Assembly: GCA_007116685.1 (NCBI GenBank)
Contig: SKIC01000221.1
Span: 1 to 25,178, forward strand
From: Balneolales bacterium
Lineage (GTDB): Bacteria > Bacteroidota > Rhodothermia > Balneolales > Natronogracilivirgulaceae
Length of the DNA: 25,178 nucleotides
Direction of reading: 5' to 3'
The notes under the pieces were generated by a model that did no database searches, had not been told where the DNA came from, and saw nothing but the letters and a program-made list of their open reading frames with translations. Both the position numbers and the translations under genes were made by a program. This document shows, piece by piece, positions 8,767 through 16,359 of this stretch (positions are counted from its first letter, which is position 1; each line of letters opens with the position of its first letter).

Positions 8767-9381
8767 ATGTTTTCACTTTCCCTGAATTCTGTATCGAAAT
8801 CCTTCGGGCGTTTTCGGGTTTTTGAAAACCTGAATTTTGAGACAGAACACGCCATTTTGGGCATTCAGGGTGCTAATGGTAGCGGAAAATCGACACTCTT
8901 ACGATGTTTGGCCGGATTATTTACGCCAAGCTCCGGTAAAATCGAATGGAAGATTTCTCAAAATGCCATAAAGCAAAATGATGTGAGAACGCATTCCGGC
9001 TTTGCGGCTCCTTATATAAATCTCTACGAAGAATTAACTATCGCCGAAAATCTCGATTTCCTTTGTAAAGTTCGTGGATTGCCATTCAGTATTGATGAAA
9101 CTACTCAGCTTTTAAAAAACCTTGGTCTGGACCGAAAACTGACGCACTCGTACAAAGCCCTCAGTAGCGGACAACAACAGCGCGTAAAACTGGCCTCCGC
9201 TTTTGTAGTAAAACCAAAAATCCTCTTCCTGGATGAGCCCGGCACCAATCTGGACAGCAGCGGGAAAGCAAACCTCCACAAAGTTGTGGATGATTTCTAC
9301 AAAAATGGCAGCATGGTCGTAATCGCCTCCAACGATCCCGTCGAACTTGCCTGGTGCACCAATACGCTTTCTTTGAATTGA
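8767..9381 (+). CDS. ABC transporter ATP-binding protein, CcmA-like size, partner absent
   Basis: ATPase subunit of an ABC system. Numbered from the ATG at 8767, Walker A is GANGSGKST (35-43), the signature is LSSGQQQR (132-139) and Walker B is ILFLDEP (152-158). Two usual catalytic-cycle positions differ: the Q-loop reads GFAAPYINLYEELT with no glutamine, and the switch histidine is Asn189 (IASNDPVE). At 204 residues it resembles CcmA, the heme-exporter ATPase of cytochrome c maturation, but no ccmB/ccmC or other permease gene follows. The upstream in-frame TTG (8701) would add 22 residues before the fold begins and is rejected. It is divergent from the acidic protein gene across a gap of about 140 bp. 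Confidence 0.85.
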   Translation: MFSLSLNSVSKSFGRFRVFENLNFETEHAILGIQGANGSGKSTLLRCLAGLFTPSSGKIEWKISQNAIKQNDVRTHSGFAAPYINLYEELTIAENLDFLCKVRGLPFSIDETTQLLKNLGLDRKLTHSYKALSSGQQQRVKLASAFVVKPKILFLDEPGTNLDSSGKANLHKVVDDFYKNGSMVVIASNDPVELAWCTNTLSLN

Positions 9382-9415
9382 GATTTTGGGGTTGAGTTTG
9401 GGAAGTTTTGTTTGG

Positions 9416-9566
9416 ATAAGTATGTACTTATTAAATCCCGGGTGAACCAAATTCCTCGTGTTCAATAAGTATATTATTTGCTTACTTATTCAATCTACGG
9501 GTAATAAGTTTGTAAATTTGGGGATATTGGTATTTTTGAGGGAGCAATTTGTTTGCTTAATAAGTA
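9416..9566. repeat. six copies of an AATAAGTA-type octamer upstream of T9SS protein gene
   Basis: Within 151 bp the motif ATAAGTA or its complement occurs at 9416-9422, 9425-9431 (with the first forming ATAAGTA-tg-TACTTAT), 9464-9471, 9483-9490 and 9559-9566. A one-mismatch copy (AATAAGTT) lies at 9503-9510. The copies are in both orientations and end about 80 bp before the coding start at 9648. Clustered, mixed-orientation sites like this may be binding sites for a regulator. Confidence 0.45.
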
Positions 9567-9593
9567 GTTATGTTTTTTTCTCGATAAAAATAT

Positions 9594-9621
9594 TTGACTT
9601 TCGTATTTCAAAACATATTTT
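9594..9621 (+). promoter_or_regulatory. possible promoter of the Glug/T9SS gene
   Basis: TTGACT at 9594-9599, then a 16-nt spacer and TATTTT at about 9616-9621, precede the ATG at 9648. It is close to the sigma-70-type pattern, but the surroundings are AT-rich and chance matches are likely. Confidence 0.3.
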
Positions 9622-9647
9622 TTTTAAAAAAACAGTTAAATCTGGTG

Positions 9648-11243
9648 ATGATGAAATTTATACTCCGCATATTTACCGTAATATTGTTGCTTCTGCCTTT
9701 TTGTGCACAAGCCCAATTTGCCGGCGGTTCGGGTACGAAAGATGATCCTTACCAAATCGAAACCATTGAACAACTGCAAGCCATCAACAACCCGGATTAT
9801 CTGGATAAGCACTTTATTCAGATCGCCGATATTGATGCATCCGTGACGGCGGAATGGAATGATGGGAAGGGGTTTGAGCCGATTGGAGATTCAAATAATC
9901 CATTTACCGGTAGTTATGATGGTGGTGAAAACATAATATCCAATTTGTTTATTAGCCGAAGTTCTGATAATATCGGTTTATTCGGATATGTTGAGGGGGC
10001 TACCATAGAACGTCTTGGATTAGAAAGTTCATCTATTGCTGGAGAGAATTCAGTTGGTATCATTATCGGTTACAGTTTTGGCGGTGAAGTTCTCCATTCC
10101 TTTGCAAGCGGTATTGTTGAGGGAAATAAATATGTTGGGGCTATTGCTGGTTTTCATGAAGATCTGGCTGATAGTGAGCAATATGGTAATGGTGGTGGCA
10201 GGATTTATATGAGTTATGGAAATGCTGAAGTTATCGGGAAAAAGTATGTTGGTGGCCTATTAGGATTACACAGTTGGCAGGGAACGCCCGATGCTGTACT
10301 CGATTTCCGCAATACCGGTATCATTCAAAGTTATGCATTTTCTTCACTTTCAGGGGATACCTTAGTAGGAGGTTTGGCAGGTGCCAGTTATGAATCAGGT
10401 CTCAGCGAATCTTATTGGGACAACGAAATAGATGGTTCTCAAAACGCAGATGGTGCTATTAATGATCATTACAAAGTAATTGGCTTATCCACCGCCCAAA
10501 TGACCGGTCAAAACGCCTATATCCACATGTACAGGCTGGATTACGAGAATATTTGGCAACTCACCGGAGGCTACCCTGTGTTGAAATGGCAACATCCGGA
10601 AGATCCAGTGGCGCCGCCTGAAGTATCCATCCTGCTTACCAAACAGGAAGTGCTAGATTTCGGTCAGGTTATTGAAGGAGAGACGGACACACTCCTATTG
10701 AGCCTCATCAACGATGGCAGAGCCGCCTTGTCAGTTGAATTTTCTTTGGTCGGTCAACACCCGAGCAGATACAGTATTTCAGATGAGACTGGATCAGTAA
10801 AAATAGAAATTGGTGATACCGTGTTTGTTGAAGTTATTTTTTCTCCGGATAACGTGGGACAATTCCTGGCTAATTTAAAAGTTATCCATGATGCCCCTAA
10901 TCAGGATAGTCCGCTGCTCATATCATTGATGGGAGAAGGTTTAGCGGATACCTCAACAGAGAACTCATCAGAAGTTTCGGAAGAAATTGAACTGAATCAA
11001 AATTTTCCCAATCCGTTCAATCCGATTACTAAAATAACATTTGAACTTCCGCAAACCGGACTTGTCCGTTTGGCAGTTTTTGATTTACTGGGTCGAGAAG
11101 TCTCAGTACTTAAGAATGGAATATTGCTCAATGGTCGACACGAGGTATATTTTGATGCTATTAATCTAAGTAGTGGTGTGTACTTTTATCGTTTGAAAAC
11201 TCCTGAAACTACAATTACACGCAAGATGATGCTGGTGAAATAA
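9648..11243 (+). CDS. secreted Glug-repeat/ASH-domain protein with T9SS sorting domain
   Basis: Predicted cell-surface or secreted protein exported by Sec and then the type IX system. From the ATG at 9648, residues 1-22 are a clear signal peptide ending AQA before QF. GGSGTKDDPYQI opens a right-handed beta-helix-like region. This region has Glug-type strands (about 85-255; for example GLFGYV and YVGGLLG). A beta-sandwich ASH/choice-of-anchor-like domain follows (about 325-432, LDFGQVIEGETDTLLLSLIN). The last 75-80 residues form a type A sorting domain (NFPNPFNPITKI, then LAVFDLLGREV, ending TRKMMLVK). ATG 9651 is equally possible. The ligand is unknown; adhesion or polymer binding is the usual guess for such folds. 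It is followed 166 bp later by the second T9SS cargo gene. Confidence 0.88.
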   Translation: MMKFILRIFTVILLLLPFCAQAQFAGGSGTKDDPYQIETIEQLQAINNPDYLDKHFIQIADIDASVTAEWNDGKGFEPIGDSNNPFTGSYDGGENIISNLFISRSSDNIGLFGYVEGATIERLGLESSSIAGENSVGIIIGYSFGGEVLHSFASGIVEGNKYVGAIAGFHEDLADSEQYGNGGGRIYMSYGNAEVIGKKYVGGLLGLHSWQGTPDAVLDFRNTGIIQSYAFSSLSGDTLVGGLAGASYESGLSESYWDNEIDGSQNADGAINDHYKVIGLSTAQMTGQNAYIHMYRLDYENIWQLTGGYPVLKWQHPEDPVAPPEVSILLTKQEVLDFGQVIEGETDTLLLSLINDGRAALSVEFSLVGQHPSRYSISDETGSVKIEIGDTVFVEVIFSPDNVGQFLANLKVIHDAPNQDSPLLISLMGEGLADTSTENSSEVSEEIELNQNFPNPFNPITKITFELPQTGLVRLAVFDLLGREVSVLKNGILLNGRHEVYFDAINLSSGVYFYRLKTPETTITRKMMLVK

Positions 11244-11409
11244 GATTTATTGGTACAACAATAAAATAGATGATAAAGAGAAGTAACGGAGAATAAAGGT
11301 ACTGAGCCATTATTTGACTCGGAAAAATACTTTGATAAAAACGTATAACCAAGATTGAAGATGGTGTATTAAGTAATACTACTAAGACTAACTAAAAAAG
11401 GATAATGCT

Positions 11410-12363
11410 ATGAGCAAATTACTAAACATTCAATTTTTTACACTGATTTTTGTTGCAATTCCAATATTAGTTTTTGCTAAACAAGCAGAGTTTCAAAAAC
11501 TAGAAGATATATATTCTACTTATCCAATTTATATAGATGATAAGGGGGAATTATTTAGTAATCATATGGTTATTCGTTTCAATATAAAAGTAACAAAAGA
11601 TGATAAACCAATAAGACAGAGAGAATATAATGATGTATTTCTGACGGAGAATGAAGCAGTTTCTAATGTGTTGAAAATAATAGAAAGTCGTTATGGAATT
11701 AATAGTATTGAAAAGCTTTATCCAGAAGCAAAGTATGGCGATATATGGAGAACTAATATTAGAACAGGCAAACAAGTAAAGGTATCAGATGATTCTAAAG
11801 TTTTTGTCTTTAAGGTAAATGATAAATATAAACTTAGTGAAATTTCAAGGCTTTTTAATAACATTAATATTATTGAGTTCGCTTATGGTCCAGCAATGGA
11901 AGAACCAGCTTCACTTGAAGTTAATGATCCTCTTGCTGATTGTGATATATCGCAAGAGGAAGATTGTCAATGGGCTGTAGAATTTATGGAGTTAAATAAA
12001 GCTTGGAAATTGGCGGGCGAAAGTTTACATAATGACCCAAACAAAAATAAGGTGAGAGTTGCTGTAATGGATTATTTTCCTTCATCTAACGACTATGATA
12101 GACACGTTGATTTAGAACTTTCTCAGAATGGAGGAAATATTGTCGAAAATGAGTTTACTCAAGTGGCAGATTTAAATATAAATTGCACATTTTGTCCACA
12201 CGGTGTACAGGTAGCAAGTGTTGTTGGAGCAACGAGTAATAATAATGAAGGGTTAGCGGGTATCTCCTACAATGCAGAAATATATCCAATGACTACCAAT
12301 GAGAATTCATTTAGAGATGCAAGAGAGGAAATAAATGCAGATGTAATTACGACAAGTTTATAG
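11410..12363 (+). CDS. N-terminal fragment of the S8 protease
   Basis: Signal peptide at residues 1-23 (cleavage after VFA), an inhibitor-like propeptide region (about 40-165), then the start of the protease fold with Asp221 and His264. It ends at a premature TAG (12361-12363) before the catalytic serine, so it cannot be active alone. Start ATG at 11410 is supported by an aaaaaagga sequence 8 nt upstream. The codons are strikingly AT-rich (12 of 60 bases are G or C in 11821-11880). Confidence 0.85.
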   Translation: MSKLLNIQFFTLIFVAIPILVFAKQAEFQKLEDIYSTYPIYIDDKGELFSNHMVIRFNIKVTKDDKPIRQREYNDVFLTENEAVSNVLKIIESRYGINSIEKLYPEAKYGDIWRTNIRTGKQVKVSDDSKVFVFKVNDKYKLSEISRLFNNINIIEFAYGPAMEEPASLEVNDPLADCDISQEEDCQWAVEFMELNKAWKLAGESLHNDPNKNKVRVAVMDYFPSSNDYDRHVDLELSQNGGNIVENEFTQVADLNINCTFCPHGVQVASVVGATSNNNEGLAGISYNAEIYPMTTNENSFRDAREEINADVITTSL

Positions 12364-12638
12364 GCGGTTCAATTCCAGATAGAAATGTACAAATTCATAA
12401 TGCGATAAAGGAAGGACGAATAGTTATTGCAGCATCCGGCAATCATAGTAGTAATCCAATTACTGTAATTCCAGCATCGTTAAATTATGGCGACAGTTAT
12501 GACTTATATGAAAGAGTAATATCTGTCACAGAAACTAGATTAGATGGCAATTACCAAGAAGAATGGACTGCAAGTTATAATTATTCACCAGGCAATAATC
12601 CATTCAGCCCAGATTCCTTAGAAAGAACAAAAGCATTT

Positions 12639-14963
12639 ATGGATCTTGCTGCACCTGGTCGTCAAACTCCGATAATTGATTTAGAGGATACAGAATATAG
12701 AATTTCATCAGGCTCTTCTTTTTCATCCCCTCATGTTGCAGGTGTTGCAGCTTTGCTAGTGTCAATAAATCCTAACCTAACTTATGCCGATTATTATAAT
12801 ATTCTCACCAAATCAACCGATCAAGTAGTGTTACCGGATACTTTTGACATCAAAAATGATTATGTGCAGCACCCCGATGATAATCGAAAATGGAATCCCT
12901 ATACCGGCTACGGCCGTCTCAACGCATTCAAAGCCGTATACAAAGCGATGCAAATGCGATCTGATGAGCTGGCACTGAGTTTAAAATCACTGGATGGAGA
13001 TGCTTTTGCCGCCACCAATTCTGCCAATATCATTGATGATGAGGATTCAGGTATTTGGCATCATGGCGTGTTTGCTTCTGGTAATGATATTTATTATTTC
13101 CGGCGAAGACCTTGGACTACAGATCAAATTACCCGCCTGTCCAACAAAGATATTGATTATCCTACCGTTTCATCAGAGGCCTTGTGGAAGCACTCACATC
13201 CTTCGATAACGCAAATTGAAGGAAAATTATTCGTGGTATGGCAAGTAAGCGATTACCACCATGGATTTAACGTAGTGGTTTACTCCGTAAGTAATGATGG
13301 GGGAGCCTCTTGGTCGGATATGCAGCAGGTCTCTTTTAAGAGTCCGAATATTGATCCCAAACCGGCGCTCACCTCCATCGATACGGGCAGCAGTAAATTA
13401 ATGATGGTGGTTTTTAATGACGACGATGGCTTGCGTTACTATACGTACGATTTTAATACAGATTCATGGGACAACGGCGGCGATGTGCCTCAAACCTATT
13501 CCGGTGATCAGCGGCCAACCATTACAGCCAATGTTAATATCTATGGCCAGCCGCGCATACATCTTGCACATGAAGCCGGAGGAGCAATCTATTATAATAG
13601 TTTTACCAGTGCCAATGGGTGGTCATCACAAAGCGAGAATATTTCCTCCATAGCCAATGGTGGCAATTATATACATAAAACCCCTGTAATAACCTCTCCT
13701 TTTTCCGGTACGCAGCGTCAAATTGCCTGGCATCGTCAACAAGGCAGCGGAAGCGGCCCTTATGACAATGTAATTATTCACTGGAGAGGTAATGAGTGGA
13801 ACTGGTTTCCGTCCTTTTCCACGGTATATTTCCAAAATCAGGAACTACCATCTATATCAGCACTGGCTAATGGAGAGGCTGATCTGTTGTTTCAAAATTC
13901 CGGTTCTGGTGATTTAATCTATCATCAACGTTATGTAGATGGATCCTTCGGCTGGGGTTGGACCGCTCCAAATTTGGTTGGAAGTTCAGGTTCTGTGTAT
14001 CCGGCCGTTTCTCAGTCAGGAAGTTCAAACCACTTATTGTGGACCCGCTATAGCAGTACGGATCAGGCCTATGAAATACAACGCCTGGGTACGATATACC
14101 AACAAATGACAGATGATGATGAGTATGAATCTGTTACCCTCGCAGGGTATGATAAAACAAATCATTATGATTATTATTCAAGAGCCATTGTCTTTACCGA
14201 TACCTCGGATGCCTTTCTCAGTGTCACGTTTCATGATATTCAGTTGCAATCTGACCGGGATTCCTTTTATCCAACATTTGAACCCGTAGGCTATGACACG
14301 CTCGATTTGCGTCTGGATAATGTCGATCAGGTGTTACGGCTATCCCACCAGAATGCGACAGAGAGGCCTCACTCACTGGAACTCACGTATTCTGTTGATG
14401 CATTTGAGCCAGATAAAATTATTGATCGTCTTCAACAACCGCGCATTCAGCTGTTATTGGCCGATGGTTCAATCAGTATTCCATTAGAAATAAATGAAAC
14501 AGTCAGTGGCGCTGCTGTTCATACGACCACCATACCTTTGCAACAAACGCTATCGCATCAGGCTGGATTTGGAATACGCGGCATCAGGTTTACCGATCAA
14601 ACGGATGTATATGTAAATCATATCTACGACTATGTAACCTTGGATCAGGATGACGGCGGCATAGCCGAATCACAACCACATCAAGCTGAGCAGGAAAAAG
14701 AATATGAATATGAATTAGGCAACTATCCCAATCCATATAACCCGACGACCCAAATCAACTACACCCTGCCGCAAAGAACACCTGTTCGGTTGACAGTCTA
14801 TGATATTATGGGCAGACGGGTTGCAACATTGGTGAATACTGTGCAAGATGCCGGTACCCACCAGGCTATGTTCAATGCATCTGGATTGGCCAGTGGATTG
14901 TATATATATAGACTTCAAACTCCAACGATGAGCCTCACGCGTCAAATGATGTTCGTTAAGTAA
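12639..14963 (+). CDS. C-terminal fragment of the S8 protease with T9SS sorting domain
   Basis: The frame is open from 12360; the ATG at 12639 is merely its first ATG and lacks a convincing ribosome-binding site. It encodes the catalytic-serine segment (GSSFSSPHVAG), a long beta-rich region resembling a sialidase/BNR-type propeller (residues about 120-480 of this fragment; Asp-box SNDGGASWS near 215), a further beta domain, and the sorting domain (NYPNPYNPTTQI, then LTVYDIMGRRVATLV, ending TRQMMFVK). Base composition rises to 32 of 60 G or C in 13501-13560, unlike the AT-rich catalytic part. Confidence 0.85.
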   Translation: MDLAAPGRQTPIIDLEDTEYRISSGSSFSSPHVAGVAALLVSINPNLTYADYYNILTKSTDQVVLPDTFDIKNDYVQHPDDNRKWNPYTGYGRLNAFKAVYKAMQMRSDELALSLKSLDGDAFAATNSANIIDDEDSGIWHHGVFASGNDIYYFRRRPWTTDQITRLSNKDIDYPTVSSEALWKHSHPSITQIEGKLFVVWQVSDYHHGFNVVVYSVSNDGGASWSDMQQVSFKSPNIDPKPALTSIDTGSSKLMMVVFNDDDGLRYYTYDFNTDSWDNGGDVPQTYSGDQRPTITANVNIYGQPRIHLAHEAGGAIYYNSFTSANGWSSQSENISSIANGGNYIHKTPVITSPFSGTQRQIAWHRQQGSGSGPYDNVIIHWRGNEWNWFPSFSTVYFQNQELPSISALANGEADLLFQNSGSGDLIYHQRYVDGSFGWGWTAPNLVGSSGSVYPAVSQSGSSNHLLWTRYSSTDQAYEIQRLGTIYQQMTDDDEYESVTLAGYDKTNHYDYYSRAIVFTDTSDAFLSVTFHDIQLQSDRDSFYPTFEPVGYDTLDLRLDNVDQVLRLSHQNATERPHSLELTYSVDAFEPDKIIDRLQQPRIQLLLADGSISIPLEINETVSGAAVHTTTIPLQQTLSHQAGFGIRGIRFTDQTDVYVNHIYDYVTLDQDDGGIAESQPHQAEQEKEYEYELGNYPNPYNPTTQINYTLPQRTPVRLTVYDIMGRRVATLVNTVQDAGTHQAMFNASGLASGLYIYRLQTPTMSLTRQMMFVK

Positions 14964-14976
14964 ACAAACCCAAACA

Positions 14977-15061
14977 TAACAATGCATTTCGTGCGGACGG
15001 GTAAGCGTTTGTTGCTTATATTTTTAAATGGTTGCCCCGCCGCACAAACGCCAAACCATTA
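14977..15061 (+). repeat. attC-like hairpin site 1
   Basis: Order along the strand: TAAC (14977-14980), a 10-nt unpaired stretch, GTGCGG (14991-14996), a single bulged A (14997), CGGG (14998-15001), a 34-nt terminal loop with a small inner hairpin, CCCG (15036-15039), CCGCAC (15040-15045), a 12-nt unpaired stretch, ATTA (15058-15061). This is the layout of integron attC sites as I remember them from aadA-type cassettes: an outer TAAC/GTTA pair, an asymmetric spacer and an extrahelical base in the left arm. The right core reads ATTA where GTTA is expected, so the site may be decayed. It begins 13 bp after the protease stop. Confidence 0.5.
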
Positions 15062-15112
15062 TTTGCTCATCCCTTCTGCTAAATTCTGCAATTTTTCTCT
15101 CTGATTTTTTAC

Positions 15113-15154
15113 TTGATACAATTACGTCATTGGCGTACTTTTCTCCTGTATCAA
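15113..15154. promoter_or_regulatory. inverted-repeat operator candidate before higBA
   Basis: A perfect 8-bp inverted repeat, TTGATACA (15113-15120) and TGTATCAA (15147-15154), lies 10 bp before the toxin start. The half-site centres are 34 bp apart, about three helical turns. HTH antitoxins of this type autorepress their operons, so this is the likely binding site. Confidence 0.5.
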
Positions 15155-15164
15155 AACGTTACCA

Positions 15165-15482
15165 ATGGAGTTTTTAGAAACATCAATTTTTACCAAAAGA
15201 ATTACTGAACTCATTTCTGACTCTGATTACCATTTGCTTCAACTTGAACTTTCTGTCCGCCCTGATTCCGGCGATGTTATTAAAGGAAGTGGCGGTATTC
15301 GAAAATTGAGATGGGCGGGTTCTGGTCGCGGTAAACGTGGTGGAATCAGAGTGATTTATTACTTTTTAACTCAGGATAATCAGGTTTTTATGCTTTATGC
15401 TTATCCCAAAAACGAAAGTGATGATTTATCTGAGCAACAAATCAAGCAACTTAAAGCTGTAGTACAGGAGTATTTGTTATGA
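15165..15482 (+). CDS. higB: type II toxin, RelE/HigB-like mRNA interferase
   Basis: A 105-residue RelE-superfamily toxin expected to cleave translated mRNA on the ribosome. The diagnostic stretch is GGIRKLRWAGSGRGKRGGIR followed by VIYYF and LYAYPKNESDDLS (about residues 43-89), matching the HigB-like subgroup with its conserved basic patch and KNE motif. The start is ATG 15165. Its stop overlaps the antitoxin start by 4 nt (ATGA), so expression is translationally coupled, in toxin-first order as in hig systems. An inverted repeat immediately upstream is a likely operator. The pair sits between two attC-like hairpins, suggesting a mobile cassette. Confidence 0.9.
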   Translation: MEFLETSIFTKRITELISDSDYHLLQLELSVRPDSGDVIKGSGGIRKLRWAGSGRGKRGGIRVIYYFLTQDNQVFMLYAYPKNESDDLSEQQIKQLKAVVQEYLL

Positions 15483-15769
15483 AACAGGAAATGTTCAACG
15501 AACTTTTAGAAAGTGTGAAACAGGCTGGTCAGATTCGCAAAGGGCTGGCTGAACCTTCTCGCAGAATTGTTATTGAGGAACCGGACGTGGTAAAGATTCG
15601 ACAAAAGTACAAAATGAATCAGCAGGAATTTGCCGCTTTACTTGGTATAAGTATTGGTACTCTTCGTAATTGGGAGCAAGGACGAAGAAAACCGCAAGGA
15701 CCGGCAAAAGTGCTTCTTAAAATTGCAGAGAAAAAGCCAAAAGCGATTTTGGAATCGTTGGCAGTTTAG
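15479..15769 (+). CDS. higA: type II antitoxin, HigA-like HTH (XRE family)
   Basis: A 96-residue antitoxin with an N-terminal segment (about 1-35) likely to contact the toxin, and a helix-turn-helix DNA-binding domain (about 36-82). Its core reads NQQEFAALLGISIGTLRNWE, followed by GRRKPQGPA, typical of HigA/XRE antitoxins that read promoter palindromes. It would neutralise the HigB-like toxin and repress the operon. It overlaps the toxin gene by 4 nt. No gene follows for about 300 bp; that gap carries inverted repeats and attC-like site 2. Confidence 0.9.
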   Translation: MKQEMFNELLESVKQAGQIRKGLAEPSRRIVIEEPDVVKIRQKYKMNQQEFAALLGISIGTLRNWEQGRRKPQGPAKVLLKIAEKKPKAILESLAV

Positions 15770-15810
15770 TTTTCTCATCTGCTGAATTTGAGATTTTGTG
15801 TTTTAGCTTT

Positions 15811-15885
15811 CCTCAAAATTTTTGCTTTTGGCTAAATCCGCTTGGCTGCGCAAATAGCAAATAAAGCGGACAAAGCCACGTGAGG
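15811..15885. repeat. nested inverted repeat after higBA
   Basis: CCTC (15811-15814), GGCT (15830-15833) and TCCGCTT (15837-15843) face AAGCGGA (15864-15870), AGCC (15874-15877) and GAGG (15882-15885) in correct mirror order, with symmetrical unpaired stretches between them. The structure is too interrupted to be a normal terminator. It lies in the 296-bp gap between the two toxin-antitoxin pairs. Confidence 0.4.
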
Positions 15886-15942
15886 TATGTTTTTAGAATT
15901 TTGCGCCTTCTTTAAGTTCTCGGTTTTCATCACATTAATTGC

Positions 15943-15977
15943 AACAATGGCTTAGCCGCTTATTTGGCAAGCCGTTA
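15943..15977 (+). repeat. attC-like hairpin site 2
   Basis: AAC (15943-15945), three unpaired bases, GGCTT (15949-15953), bulged A (15954), GCC (15955-15957), an 8-nt loop, GGC (15966-15968), AAGCC (15969-15973), GTTA (15974-15977). The left arm again has one extra A, and the outer AAC/GTTA cores are right for attC, but the site is short (35 nt) and the unpaired spacers are minimal. It lies after higBA and before the second toxin-antitoxin pair. Confidence 0.4.
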
Positions 15978-16010
15978 TCGCACTCTAAGTAAAATCTTTT
16001 TTATTCTTTC

Positions 16011-16035
16011 ATAACGTATTTATTTTGTACGTTAT
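16011..16035. promoter_or_regulatory. operator candidate before Phd/YefM-ParE operon
   Basis: A perfect 8-bp inverted repeat, ATAACGTA (16011-16018) and TACGTTAT (16028-16035), with a 9-nt spacer lies 30 bp before the antitoxin start. It overlaps a TATAAG that could be the promoter -10. Autorepression by the antitoxin is usual for this family. Confidence 0.5.
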
Positions 16036-16065
16036 AAGTATTTCATTTTGTAACACAATTTTTTT

Positions 16066-16359
16066 ATGGCAACTACAAAAATTGAACTTGACCAAGATAT
16101 CCAGCCTCTTTCAGAGTTCAGAAAATATGCTGCTGATTTTATTGGTCGCATCCAAAAACAGAAAAGTCCTATTGTTTTAACACAACATGGTAAAAGTGCT
16201 GCTGTTCTTTTGAATGTGTCTGAATATCAGCGAATGATTGATAAATTAGACCTAATGGACGAGCTACTTGAGGCAGAACGTCAAATTACGAGAGGTGAAG
16301 TTATTTCTCACGAGGATGCTAAAAAACAGATATTAAAAAATCTTGCCAAGTGGAAATAG
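16066..16359 (+). CDS. type II antitoxin, Phd/YefM family
   Basis: A 97-residue antitoxin. The N-terminal half shows the family pattern: IQPLSEFRKYAADFIGRIQ, then SPIVLTQHGKSAAVLLNVSEYQ (about residues 12-56), a fold that dimerises on DNA. The C-terminal half (about 57-97) is charged and helical, as in antitoxin tails that wrap the toxin. It would neutralise the ParE/RelE-like toxin encoded immediately downstream and repress its own promoter. The start ATG is 16066; the stop lies inside the toxin gene, a 10-nt overlap. Confidence 0.92.
   Translation: MATTKIELDQDIQPLSEFRKYAADFIGRIQKQKSPIVLTQHGKSAAVLLNVSEYQRMIDKLDLMDELLEAERQITRGEVISHEDAKKQILKNLAKWK

Larger units (their letters stand above)
11410..14963 (+). 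pseudogene. T9SS-secreted subtilisin-like (S8) serine protease, interrupted by a -1 frameshift
   Basis: Two reading frames join into one protease of about 1184 residues. Frame 1 runs 11410-12363 and carries the signal peptide, catalytic Asp221 (VAVMDYF) and His264 (CPHGVQVASVVG). The second frame is open from 12360 and carries the oxyanion Asn in IAASGN (codon at 12441) and the catalytic Ser in GSSFSSPHVAG (codon at 12717). Restoring one T in the TTT run at 12357-12359 gives the continuous TTSFIGGS, matching the usual family pattern there. No canonical slippery heptamer is present, so this is a true disruption or a homopolymer sequencing error. The downstream part holds a beta-propeller-like region with an Asp-box (SNDGGASWS) and a T9SS sorting domain. 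Confidence 0.85.

Noticed and set aside
9458..9745. 95-residue plus-strand frame overlapping the start of the Glug protein
   Set aside because: It runs through the AATAAGTA repeat cluster and out of frame through a clear signal-peptide gene.
12351..12363. Programmed -1 ribosomal frameshift in the protease gene
   Set aside because: The sequence before the stop does not fit X XXY YYZ, and no clear downstream stimulatory structure is seen.
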